A DNA stretch of 38,011 nucleotides from positions 1 through 38,011 of the forward strand of contig PHDH01000010.1 in the NCBI GenBank assembly GCA_002840935.1, given 5' to 3'. The position numbers and the translations under genes were made by a program. The DNA is from Bacteroidetes bacterium HGW-Bacteroidetes-21 (lineage in GTDB: Bacteria; Bacteroidota; Bacteroidia; Bacteroidales; GWA2-32-17). Shown one piece after another: positions 1-8,006 of the stretch. The notes beneath the pieces are model-generated. The model searched no databases. It worked only from the letters and a program-made list of their open reading frames with translations, and was not told the DNA's origin. The number at the start of each line of letters is the position of its first letter. Position 1 is the first letter of the stretch.

Positions 1-1237
1 CGACGCAAGAAGCAACTGGGTTTGTCCCTTGCAAGTTCGAATTGTCAAAGCACTCTATCACAACTGGCGCATTTGCTAGTCCCAGTTCTTCCCTTAGTTT
101 TTCGAGCGTCTTCCATGCTCCTTTTCCGTGACTGGCTGCCATTTCGGAAGTCCGTTTTTCGTGTTGATACGCTTTTGCATTTCGTAATGATAATTCCATT
201 AACTTGAGTTTATCCCCCTTTTTAGGCAAAACATATTTGCATCCTTGTATGGGATAATCGGGAATAAAAGGTACCAGAATTTCAGTAGTCGAACTGTTTA
301 ATCTTTGCCTGATATCGACTATCACCACAGGTAAAACTTCTTCCTTGGATTCGAGAACTTGTTTTTTAATCTGAATATTATGTGATTGAACAACAGCTCC
401 TCCCGAAATTTTCAGATAGTTTACATACGCATCTTTCTCATCTTCGATAAAGGAAAATACTTCAATATCCCGAAGGGCTGGACTAACGATAATTGAACGG
501 GCACAAAATTTATCTATAGTTTCAATTTTCTCTTTCATTGTCTGTGCCTTCTCATAGTCTAAATCCAGCGCATATTTTTGCATTTCATCTTTAAGGTATT
601 TCTGAATACCGGCAAGATTTCCTTTAAAAATATCTTTTATTCTTATCATGTTCTGCCGGTAATCATCTTCTGTCTGAAGACCAATACAAGGCGCTTTACA
701 GCGCTTAAGGTGATACTCTAAACACGAGTGACTATATTTTCCGGTAGCAATAAGGTGTGGATCCAGATTTCGATTACAATTGCGAAGAGGAAAAACCTTA
801 CGGACTAAATCCAAAATTTCCCTTAAAATATAAACTGAAGTGAAGGGACCGAAGTACTGCGATCCATCTTTTACCACTTGTCTCGTATAAAATACCCGTG
901 GAAAAAATTCATTTTTAATGCAAACCCAGGGAAAATTTTTATCGTCCTTTAGTAAAATATTATAGCGGGGTTTATATTCTTTTATCAGACTATTCTCGAG
1001 CAACAGTGCATCGCTTTCATTATCGACTACCGTATAGCGAATGTCATGGATTTTTGAAACCATGACCCTTGTTTTATTGTCATTATGCTCTTTATGAAAA
1101 TAAGAAGAGACCCTTTTATGCAAATTTTTGGCCTTTCCTATATAAAGTATCTTATTCTCCTTATCAAAATACTGGTAAACACCTGGTTTCGCAGGTATTA
1201 TGCCGATTTTTTCTTTAATTATTTCGCTATGTTCCAC
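1..1237 (-). CDS. uvrC: UvrABC system protein C, 5' part (runs off the left edge)
   Basis: Excinuclease subunit that makes both incisions around a DNA lesion in nucleotide excision repair, acting with UvrA and UvrB. About 412 residues are visible; the family is about 600 long, so the C-terminal third lies outside the window. Residues 10-95 form the GIY-YIG nuclease domain (PGVYQYF, then ILYIGKAKNL). A UVR motif that contacts UvrB follows around 195-235 (LDYEKAQTMKEKI). The window ends as the RNase H-like second nuclease starts (IECFDNSNLQGT, with its first catalytic Asp). The frame is open through to base 1. No ATG precedes the conserved IGIIPAKPGVY segment, so the start is taken as GTG at 1237-1235, which lies inside a parS-like palindrome, 11 bp after the adenine deaminase stop. 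It is probably the last gene of the hemW-to-uvrC operon. Confidence 0.95.
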   Translation of the reverse strand, partial: MEHSEIIKEKIGIIPAKPGVYQYFDKENKILYIGKAKNLHKRVSSYFHKEHNDNKTRVMVSKIHDIRYTVVDNESDALLLENSLIKEYKPRYNILLKDDKNFPWVCIKNEFFPRVFYTRQVVKDGSQYFGPFTSVYILREILDLVRKVFPLRNCNRNLDPHLIATGKYSHSCLEYHLKRCKAPCIGLQTEDDYRQNMIRIKDIFKGNLAGIQKYLKDEMQKYALDLDYEKAQTMKEKIETIDKFCARSIIVSPALRDIEVFSFIEDEKDAYVNYLKISGGAVVQSHNIQIKKQVLESKEEVLPVVIVDIRQRLNSSTTEILVPFIPDYPIQGCKYVLPKKGDKLKLMELSLRNAKAYQHEKRTSEMAASHGKGAWKTLEKLREELGLANAPVVIECFDNSNLQGTNPVASCV

Positions 1238-1244
1238 GTGGAAC
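1231..1244. promoter_or_regulatory. parS-like ParB-binding palindrome, copy 1
   Basis: Exact 14-bp palindrome GTTCCACGTGGAAC, extended to TGTTCCACGTGGAACC at 1230-1245. This differs at one outer base from the symmetric parS TGTTCCACGTGGAACA known from several phyla. It lies between adenine deaminase and uvrC and contains the probable GTG start of uvrC. ParB loads on such sites near oriC. An exact 14-mer is not expected by chance in 38 kb, and a second copy lies 1.7 kb away. ParB itself is not encoded in this window. Confidence 0.75.
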
Positions 1245-1248
1245 CAGA

Positions 1249-2880
1249 TTAATCCTGAAATAATGGAACGAAAAGATCTTTTGAAGTAATATCAAATAAT
1301 CCTTTATCAGATATTTTCAATTCAGGGATAACTAAAAGCGCCATAAAAGCCATGGTCATGAAAGGCGCATTAAGAAGACACCCATTAGACTTAGCAAACG
1401 ATTCGATAGCCTTATACTCAGCAGCGACAACATCAACTGGTTTATTCGTCATAATCCCACCAATTTCTAGGGATAGTACTTTCAACTTATCGGTGTTCGT
1501 AAAAGAAATTCCACCTCTCATATCAATAAGAGAATTTGCCGCTTTAACGATATTTTCATCGCCATCTCCAATGCAAATAAGGTTATGACAATCGTGTGCA
1601 ATAGTTGATCCAATAGCCGAATTTTTTATTGCAAACCCATGTATATATCCAACAGCCGGCTTTGCTTTTGAATACCGATTAAGAACAATAATTTTATTTA
1701 AATTGTGCTCCTGAATGGTCTTTTCAATACTTTCTGAAATTTCTATTTTTTTTGTCCGGGTGATTAGCTCACCTTCGATAACGTCTATACAATTGATATA
1801 CTTTTTGTCTGTTTTCTCAACAGCAATATCGCTTATTGATATTCTTTCAGCATTAAAGTTGTTGATGATTTTAGTGTGTATAGTGAAATATTCGACATCT
1901 AATCCACCGGCTGTGTCATAAATTTTGTTTCCATCAATATATAATTCCTGCAGATTAAACTCATTCAAATTATCAACAATGGCAAAATCAGCTTTGTGAT
2001 TCTCTTTCAAATATCCTACACCAATATTGTAATGTTTAATAGCATTTATAGATGAAGCTTTGATGACATTAAAAATGTTACATCCTAGCTTTACAGCACG
2101 TGCTGCAACTTTATTAATATGCGATTCCATAAGATCTTCGGGATGTTTATCATCCGAACACAACATCACCATATCGGGGAATTCATCTATTAACTTATAC
2201 AACGAGTTGAAATTTTTAGCTGCACTACCCTCACGAATAAGGACCTTCATTCCCAATGCAATTTTCTCGCGTCCCTCTTCTATGGTAAAGCATTCATGAT
2301 CGGTCGAAATACCCGCCTCCACATACTTTCTTAAATCTTCTCCTTTTAAACCTGGAGCATGCCCGTCTATCACTTTATTTCTTTTTTTAGCCGATTCTAT
2401 CTTCTTCATTATCTCCTCTTCTCCTGAAACAACGGCAGGAAAATTCATTACTTCGCTTAAATAAAGAATGTCACATTTTGCCATGAGTTTCTCGACGGCT
2501 TGTGCATCCAATATATTTCCAGACGTCTCAAAGGGAGTGGCAGGCACACAGGAAGGTGCACCGAAATATATCTTCATGGGTGTATTCTGACTGTTTTCAA
2601 TCATGTAATCTACACCCTCTATTCCACATACATTGGCTATCTCATGGGGATCGCTTATAACAGCAACGGTACCATGTCGCATTGCTTGTTTTGAAAACTC
2701 CACAGGCGACAACATACTGCTTTCGATATGTACATGTGCATCAATAAAACCAGGTATAATATAATTATTTACCCTCTTTTCGAGTCTTTCTATACTAGTA
2801 ATAATTCCTGCTCTTACTTCGACCGATGCCGGATAAATTTCCTTTTTATCAACATCAACTATATTGGCTTCAATTTTCAT
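1249..2880 (-). CDS. ade: Adenine deaminase
   Basis: Converts adenine to hypoxanthine and ammonia in cytosolic purine salvage. The product is 543 residues, the usual length for the Ade/AdeC family of the amidohydrolase superfamily. Residues 43-53 hold the metal-binding PGFIDAHVHIE motif (His49, His51). Further family blocks are SDPHEIANVCG (about 86-96), the HAPGL block, CSDDKHPEDL, and a C-terminal domain with HDCHN. The gene is 30 bp downstream of mnmG and 11 bp upstream of the uvrC start, with a parS-like palindrome in each gap. The ATG start gives the standard N-terminus just ahead of the small beta-sandwich domain. A link to its repair and tRNA-modification neighbours is only positional. 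It is distinct from the adenosine deaminase family, which has different motifs. Confidence 0.95.
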   Translation of the reverse strand: MKIEANIVDVDKKEIYPASVEVRAGIITSIERLEKRVNNYIIPGFIDAHVHIESSMLSPVEFSKQAMRHGTVAVISDPHEIANVCGIEGVDYMIENSQNTPMKIYFGAPSCVPATPFETSGNILDAQAVEKLMAKCDILYLSEVMNFPAVVSGEEEIMKKIESAKKRNKVIDGHAPGLKGEDLRKYVEAGISTDHECFTIEEGREKIALGMKVLIREGSAAKNFNSLYKLIDEFPDMVMLCSDDKHPEDLMESHINKVAARAVKLGCNIFNVIKASSINAIKHYNIGVGYLKENHKADFAIVDNLNEFNLQELYIDGNKIYDTAGGLDVEYFTIHTKIINNFNAERISISDIAVEKTDKKYINCIDVIEGELITRTKKIEISESIEKTIQEHNLNKIIVLNRYSKAKPAVGYIHGFAIKNSAIGSTIAHDCHNLICIGDGDENIVKAANSLIDMRGGISFTNTDKLKVLSLEIGGIMTNKPVDVVAAEYKAIESFAKSNGCLLNAPFMTMAFMALLVIPELKISDKGLFDITSKDLFVPLFQD

Positions 2881-2895
2881 ATTTCATTTTTTAAA

Positions 2896-2909
2896 GTTCC
2901 ACGTGGAAC
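2896..2909. promoter_or_regulatory. parS-like ParB-binding palindrome, copy 2
   Basis: Second exact GTTCCACGTGGAAC, extended to AGTTCCACGTGGAACA at 2895-2910, again one outer base from the symmetric 16-mer. It fills half of the 30-bp gap between mnmG and adenine deaminase. In many bacteria parS sites cluster near oriC and close to mnmG/gidA, which is the neighbour here. Binding by ParB is inferred from the motif. Confidence 0.78.
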
Positions 2910-2910
2910 A

Positions 2911-4794
2911 TTATCTTCCCAAATATACTAATAATACATTTATGTCGCTTGGAGAGACCCCGGGAATTCTTCGGGCCTGTCCAATATTTTTAGGTTTTAT
3001 TCTTTGCAATTTCTGGCGTGCTTCTGTACTGATAGAATTGAGCTTCGAAAAATCGAATTTATCAGGAATCATCAAATCGTTGAGTTTTGACATTTTTTCG
3101 GCTAAAGTTTTCTCGCGATCAATGTAGCCTTTATATTTTATTTCTATTTCGAGGTACTCGGTCACATCACGAGCCAGTTTTTCATCCATTTCGCTGAGAA
3201 ATTCAGCATATGAGGGTATAACAGATTCAATTTCTGTCAGTTTGACCATATTTCGGGTCAGGATTTGTTCAATTTTCGTTTTTTGCTTAATTACAGCTTC
3301 TTGTTTTGAAATTAAATAAGCATTTATTTCATCCGGGGATAGTGATATGCTTTTAAGTATCTTTTTCCCTTTTTCTATTGCATCGGTTTTTGCTTTAAAG
3401 ACTTTCTCCCGCTCCTTACTGCAGGTCCCTAATTTTATTGCATAAGGTGTTAATCTTATATCGGCATTGTCCTGCCTTAAAAGCACCCTATACTCCGCCC
3501 TGCTCGTAAACATACGATAAGGTTCATCCACACCTTTTGTAACTAAGTCGTCGATTAATACACCTATATAAGCATCATTACGATTCAGTATAAACTCTTC
3601 CTTTGCTTGAATTATTAAATGGGCATTAATTCCCGCCATGATACCCTGTGCACCGGCCTCTTCGTATCCAGTAGTACCATTAATTTGTCCGGCAAAATAG
3701 AGATTTTTAATGAGTTTTGTTTCGAGGGTGGGATGAAGTTGTGTAGGATCAAAATAATCGTACTCAATGGCATATCCTGGTTTGTAAATTCTTGCGTTTT
3801 CGAGTCCAGGAATGTTTTGTAAGGCTTTATATTGAACATCCCAGGGCATACTGCTGGAAAATCCATTTAAATAATACTCCTCAATGCTCTCTCCTTCGGG
3901 CTCGACAAATAGCTGATGTAAATCCTTGTCGGGAAAAGTCACCAACTTTGTTTCAATACTGGGACAATATCTGGGGCCTGTGCCTACAATGGTTCCATCG
4001 AATAATGGGGATAACGAAAAATTATCTTTAAGTATATTGTGAACCTTATTGTTGGTATAGGTAATCCAGCAACTTCTTTGTTTTAATTTAGAGGAAATAT
4101 TTGGCAAAAAAGAAAATTTACGTTGATCTTCTTCTCCTTCCTGTTCCGTCATTTTGTTAAAATCTATCGATCTTCCATCAATTCTAACCGGTGTACCTGT
4201 CTTAAGTCGGGCTGTTGAAAAACCAAGTTTAACAAGATAATCTGTGAGACTATTGCTTGATGTTTCAGCTAAACGCCCGCCCTCAAATGTGACATTCCCA
4301 ATGAGAATTTTACCGTTTAAAAATGTTCCATTGGTTAGTACCACCGTATTGGATAATATCTCAGCACCTAGTTTTGTTTTTACGCCACAAGCCTTTTTTG
4401 ATTTTATAATCAATTCATTAACATCATCTTGCCATAAATGTAAGTTGGGAAAACTTTGTAAAATATTTCTCCATTCCTCTGAAAAACGATATTTATCGCA
4501 TTGCGCTCTTGGACTCCATATAGCCGGTCCTTTGGAACGATTCAGCATACGGAACTGAATAGTTGATAAATCTGTAACTATACCTGACTGCCCGCCTAAA
4601 GCATCAATTTCTCGAACAATTTGTCCTTTGGCCAGTCCACCCATGGCTGGGTTACAAGACATAGCTGCAAAACGCATTATATCGTGGGTAATAAGCAATA
4701 CGTCAGAGCCAAGAGTAGCAGCTATCGCTGCGGCTTCGCAACCGGCATGCCCTCCCCCAACAACTATAACATCATATTTCTTAAAAAGTGACAA
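2911..4794 (-). CDS. mnmG: tRNA uridine-5-carboxymethylaminomethyl(34) synthesis enzyme MnmG (GidA)
   Basis: FAD-dependent enzyme that with the GTPase MnmE modifies the wobble uridine U34 of certain tRNAs. The product is 627 residues, full length. The Rossmann FAD-binding motif VVGGGHAGCEAA is at about 11-22, followed by MSCNPAMGGLAKG. GTGPRYCPSIE lies in the middle, the second nucleotide-binding block YFAGQINGTTGYEE at about 368-381, and the C-terminal helical domain that contacts MnmE ends in the conserved ARRIPGVSPSDI region. MnmE is not in the window. The ATG is 2 bp after the stop of the upstream lipoprotein gene, so the two are likely co-transcribed. The gene is often near oriC, which fits the adjacent parS-like sites. 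Confidence 0.97.
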   Translation of the reverse strand: MSLFKKYDVIVVGGGHAGCEAAAIAATLGSDVLLITHDIMRFAAMSCNPAMGGLAKGQIVREIDALGGQSGIVTDLSTIQFRMLNRSKGPAIWSPRAQCDKYRFSEEWRNILQSFPNLHLWQDDVNELIIKSKKACGVKTKLGAEILSNTVVLTNGTFLNGKILIGNVTFEGGRLAETSSNSLTDYLVKLGFSTARLKTGTPVRIDGRSIDFNKMTEQEGEEDQRKFSFLPNISSKLKQRSCWITYTNNKVHNILKDNFSLSPLFDGTIVGTGPRYCPSIETKLVTFPDKDLHQLFVEPEGESIEEYYLNGFSSSMPWDVQYKALQNIPGLENARIYKPGYAIEYDYFDPTQLHPTLETKLIKNLYFAGQINGTTGYEEAGAQGIMAGINAHLIIQAKEEFILNRNDAYIGVLIDDLVTKGVDEPYRMFTSRAEYRVLLRQDNADIRLTPYAIKLGTCSKEREKVFKAKTDAIEKGKKILKSISLSPDEINAYLISKQEAVIKQKTKIEQILTRNMVKLTEIESVIPSYAEFLSEMDEKLARDVTEYLEIEIKYKGYIDREKTLAEKMSKLNDLMIPDKFDFSKLNSISTEARQKLQRIKPKNIGQARRIPGVSPSDINVLLVYLGR

Positions 4795-4796
4795 TC

Positions 4797-5843
4797 TTAT
4801 TTCCCTTCCATCTGTTCGTTTAACTTCTTTTGCTCCATTTGTCGTGTATGCAAAATATTAACATAATAACGGGACTTTTTTAACCCTTTATCTGTAAATG
4901 CTTTTTCAGCCCATGAGATAGCTGCAGGTAAATTACCTTCCATCTCAGAGGCTACAGCCATATTATGACAAGCTCTTCCAGCAATTTTTTTATCTTCTCG
5001 TTTAGCCAATTCACTCCAGATTTCAGCGGCTTCTTTCCATTTTTGGGCAACAGCTAAATCCTTACCTTTTTTGAAAAGTTCTTCTTTTTTAGGCTTCGTA
5101 TAAACATAGCGTGATGCCGACATCCATTTGGGAGATATACGGAAAGCAAACATCTGTCCGGCAAAGGAAGCCGCATCATTAATGGCCGATCTTTTATTGG
5201 GTAGTTTACGGAAAGCATCATCGGGAGAAATTCCAATACCGGTCCATGCTTTTTCATCGTAAAAGACTTTTTCGTCTATCATTTCTTTCTTTACGTTATC
5301 ATAGACCCTCCAACCTGCATTGACTCTGATTTTAAGGTCACAAAAATATTCTGTATACTTCTCCTCAACCCCATCTTTTCTTCTCGTCTTTTGTCTTGAT
5401 CCCGGAACAAGCATAACATCGCTGTCGAATGTTTCCAGACAGGCGATGGCATCTACATTGTATTTCTGACACAGGGCAGAAACAATAGACCAATCCAGAG
5501 GAATGGGAAACTTCTTAGTACCTGTTCCTCGATAATCCTCTCCCTCAAGAGAAGTAGCCTTAAATCTAGGACCATTATTTAAATTATATACCGTAGATTG
5601 AATAGCGTGTAAAGAGCCTTCCCGATCAGCCACAACAGACTCTCCAGATAAAAATCCTTCAAGAATATTATGGAAAAGCTCAGACTTCTCGGGTAATGAC
5701 CGATTCATTATACCTACTTTATCAATGTGCGAAGGAAGTGTAATATCGGCAGGCACAAGTATATTGGTTGTGAAATTATAGGTATTGCATCCCCATATGG
5801 AGACGAGTAAAAAAACAGTAGCAACAAACACAAAACGTTTCAT
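4797..5843 (-). CDS. DUF6340-like lipoprotein with C-terminal TPR region
   Basis: Function unknown. The 348-residue product starts with a lipoprotein signal (hydrophobic residues 5-17, then IWGC with Cys19 as the lipid-attachment residue). A Sec-exported lipoprotein, probably in the outer membrane, is therefore inferred. The body contains KVGIMNRS, a PLDWSIVSALCQKYNVDA segment and WRVYDNV. It resembles the DUF6340 family of Bacteroidota by memory of its layout, not by a database match. Residues about 250-330 read as one to two TPR-like helical repeats (KGKDLAVAQKWKEAAEIW; CHNMAVASEMEG). It sits between a GNAT acetyltransferase (25 bp upstream) and mnmG (2 bp downstream), with no functional link evident from the sequence. 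Confidence 0.75.
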   Translation of the reverse strand: MKRFVFVATVFLLVSIWGCNTYNFTTNILVPADITLPSHIDKVGIMNRSLPEKSELFHNILEGFLSGESVVADREGSLHAIQSTVYNLNNGPRFKATSLEGEDYRGTGTKKFPIPLDWSIVSALCQKYNVDAIACLETFDSDVMLVPGSRQKTRRKDGVEEKYTEYFCDLKIRVNAGWRVYDNVKKEMIDEKVFYDEKAWTGIGISPDDAFRKLPNKRSAINDAASFAGQMFAFRISPKWMSASRYVYTKPKKEELFKKGKDLAVAQKWKEAAEIWSELAKREDKKIAGRACHNMAVASEMEGNLPAAISWAEKAFTDKGLKKSRYYVNILHTRQMEQKKLNEQMEGK

Positions 5844-5868
5844 ATATATCTATTTAAAAATTACAAAA

Positions 5869-6309
5869 TTAACCATTTTCCCGGACATATGTCATTTTGA
5901 AATGCCTGATTCCTGCTTCGAAAAAAGGTTGTCCCTGTATCTCGAAATGATTTTTGAGATAAAAACTTACAGCTGATTCCTGTGCATTTAAGTATATGAT
6001 TTTCTGATATTCTGAAACATCAGCAAGTATCTTCTCAAGGACTTTTTGCCCTAAACCCCGACCACGAAATCCCTTTAATACAGCAAACCTTTCCAGCTTA
6101 ATACCTTCTTGTGTCTCTCTATATCTTGCTGTAGCCGCTGGCTTTTCATCAACTTTTAACAAATAATGAAAGGATACGTCGTCTTTATCGTCCATCTCAA
6201 GATTTTCATCTATTTGTTGTTCGATTACAAAAACAGTTCTACGTAAGGTCAGACAATGGGAATAAATAGAGTTTGTTTTCCCTTTAGCATAATCTATAGT
6301 AAACATCAT
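5869..6309 (-). CDS. GNAT family N-acetyltransferase (ElaA/YjcF-like)
   Basis: Predicted acetyl-CoA-dependent N-acetyltransferase of unknown substrate, 146 residues, which is a complete single GNAT domain. The N-terminal RRTVFVIEQQID block is typical of the ElaA/YjcF branch (the family reads VFVVEQ followed by acidic residues). Motif A with the pyrophosphate loop is seen as FRGRGLGQKVL at about 80-90, and motif B as IIYLNAQESAVSFYLKNHF at about 105-125. The start overlaps the hemW stop by four bases (ATGA), so translation is probably coupled to hemW. A second ATG directly follows the first, so the start is uncertain by one codon. The substrate cannot be inferred. Confidence 0.85.
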   Translation of the reverse strand: MMFTIDYAKGKTNSIYSHCLTLRRTVFVIEQQIDENLEMDDKDDVSFHYLLKVDEKPAATARYRETQEGIKLERFAVLKGFRGRGLGQKVLEKILADVSEYQKIIYLNAQESAVSFYLKNHFEIQGQPFFEAGIRHFKMTYVRENG

Positions 6310-7430
6310 ATAATCATCAGCTTTTCAATAATATAATCGGAGACAAACATACCAGAAGTTGTTAAACGGATATAGTTGTCTTCCTTATGGTACCATTCTT
6401 TTTTTAATTTTTCAATTTTGTCCAAAGGACAAAAACCATACCTTTTGAATCTCTCTTCCAGTTCCGTCAAATTCAAACCCTCCGTAGTTCTTAGACTGTT
6501 CATAAGAAATTCATTATACATATCTTTAACAGGCAGCTCTTCTACAACTCTTTGCAGTATAAATGACGAAGTATCATTTACATAGGACTCGACATCAGAA
6601 ATATTCCAGGCACGGGAATGCAGATTATAAGAATGGGCAGCAGGACCCAATCCCAAATATTTATACCCTTTCCAATACTTTATATTGTGCTTGGATTTAA
6701 ACCCTGCTAAAGCAAAATTTGAAATTTCGTATTGTTGAAAACCCGATTTTTCTACTTCGGAAATTAGAAATTCATACTGGCTAAAACATAAATCTTCGTC
6801 GGGCATGGTTATTTTTCCAGTCATCACTTTTTTTGATAAAAGGGTATTATCATGCACAGTGAGCATGTAGGCAGAAATATGTTTTAACGGAAGTTGTAAA
6901 AGAGTATTGACATTCTCCTTCCAGGCGTCAAGATTCGTTTCAGGCAAGCCATAGATAAGATCGGCGCTTATGTTGGATATTCCTGTGTTATGGATAATGT
7001 TTATAGCTTTAATTGCAGTGTCAGCTTGATGTCTTCGGTCGAGTAATGAAAGTAGTTTATTATCGAAAGTCTGAATACCTATACTGATTCTGTTGATACC
7101 GGCTTGTAGGAGCCCTTGGACATATGATTCGCTGATATCGTCAGGATTACATTCCAGGGTTATTTCAGCCTCAGGTTGAACAGTAAAATTCTTATAGGCA
7201 GATTTAATAATCTCAGAAACATCATTACTTGTTAATTGAGAAGGACTTCCACCTCCGAAATAAATAGTATCAAATTTTTCGCTTTGCCATTCCGTGCTAT
7301 AGTATTCTATTTCTTTTTGAACAGCAGAGGCAAATTGGCTGATTAAATCGTTACGGGCAACTGAATAAAAATCACAGTATATACATTTTTTAACACAGAA
7401 GGGAACATGGATATATAAACCAGACGACAT
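6306..7430 (-). CDS. hemW: Radical SAM heme chaperone HemW
   Basis: Radical SAM protein of the HemW family, long annotated as oxygen-independent coproporphyrinogen III oxidase but known to act as a heme-binding chaperone. The product is 374 residues, the usual length. The cluster motif is Cys12-x3-Cys16-x2-Cys19 followed directly by Asp-Phe. The missing fourth cysteine separates HemW from true HemN, which reads CxxxCxxCxC. A GGG motif with SPSQL follows around residue 60, then ECNPDD, and GIQTFDNKLL in the barrel. The C-terminal part holds the HemW wing domain (NEFLMNSLRTTEGL). The ATG gives the standard N-terminus (GLYIHVPFC). It is the first gene of the minus-strand operon and lies only 19 bp from the divergent VanZ-like gene. 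Confidence 0.93.
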   Translation of the reverse strand: MSSGLYIHVPFCVKKCIYCDFYSVARNDLISQFASAVQKEIEYYSTEWQSEKFDTIYFGGGSPSQLTSNDVSEIIKSAYKNFTVQPEAEITLECNPDDISESYVQGLLQAGINRISIGIQTFDNKLLSLLDRRHQADTAIKAINIIHNTGISNISADLIYGLPETNLDAWKENVNTLLQLPLKHISAYMLTVHDNTLLSKKVMTGKITMPDEDLCFSQYEFLISEVEKSGFQQYEISNFALAGFKSKHNIKYWKGYKYLGLGPAAHSYNLHSRAWNISDVESYVNDTSSFILQRVVEELPVKDMYNEFLMNSLRTTEGLNLTELEERFKRYGFCPLDKIEKLKKEWYHKEDNYIRLTTSGMFVSDYIIEKLMII

Positions 7431-7449
7431 TTTTATTTATTTTTACCGG

Positions 7450-7848
7450 GTGAAATTACAGTATTTACTCTTACGTTTAAAACTTTATTTATGGATAGCC
7501 ATTATAATATATGGTTGTCTGTCGCCTGCATCTTCACTTCCAAAGGTTCCATTATTTGTAATTCCTTACTTCGATAAATTTGTTCACTTCACCCTCTTTT
7601 TTGGTTTGGGAATTCTTTTAATCAGACATTTAATCGTAATAAATCTTTTAAAAACACACAAAGCGGTCATCGTAGGATTTCTTCTTACGATACTTCTAGC
7701 TATAGCTACCGAATTACTACAGAATATTTTACCCATTAACCGGGATGCTGATTTTTTTGATTTCCTGGCCGACTTTGCCGGAATAGCTTGTTCCATAATT
7801 TCTATTCGCCTTTTTAACGAATACAGATGGTTCAGGTTTATTTTTTGA
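7450..7848 (+). CDS. VanZ-like family membrane protein
   Basis: Small integral membrane protein of 132 residues in the VanZ-like family. VanZ gives low-level teicoplanin resistance in enterococci, but most family members have no known role. Four hydrophobic segments are visible, at about 11-27, 42-62, 70-92 and 105-122. Family features are the SP-x-SSLPKVP loop, the DKFVHF block, TELLQNILPINR and the acidic DFLADFAG segment. The start is GTG at 7450; no ATG gives the conserved N-terminus. The gene is divergent from hemW with a 19-bp gap, so at least one of the two promoters must lie inside the other gene. Substrate and phenotype cannot be inferred, and resistance should not be assumed. Confidence 0.8.
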   Translation: MKLQYLLLRLKLYLWIAIIIYGCLSPASSLPKVPLFVIPYFDKFVHFTLFFGLGILLIRHLIVINLLKTHKAVIVGFLLTILLAIATELLQNILPINRDADFFDFLADFAGIACSIISIRLFNEYRWFRFIF

Positions 7849-8006
7849 ATTAGATTTTAAAAGAAATACCTAATCTCTTAATAGTAATTCCTAATTTATT
7901 TCCATTAATGTGCATATTATCAGACATATTATAAATACTATTGAATTTTTATTAAATAATTAAGTCTTTTACAATACAAAATTCGTTCTACATAAAAAAA
8001 GCTTAA

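Noticed and set aside
4244-4558. Open frame of 104 codons on the plus strand inside mnmG
   Set aside because: It is antisense to a fully conserved mnmG region and has no recognisable protein features; it is a shadow of the real gene.
7450-7848. Glycopeptide-resistance gene (VanZ)
   Set aside because: The family match is general. No other van genes are nearby and most VanZ-like proteins in Bacteroidota have no link to resistance.
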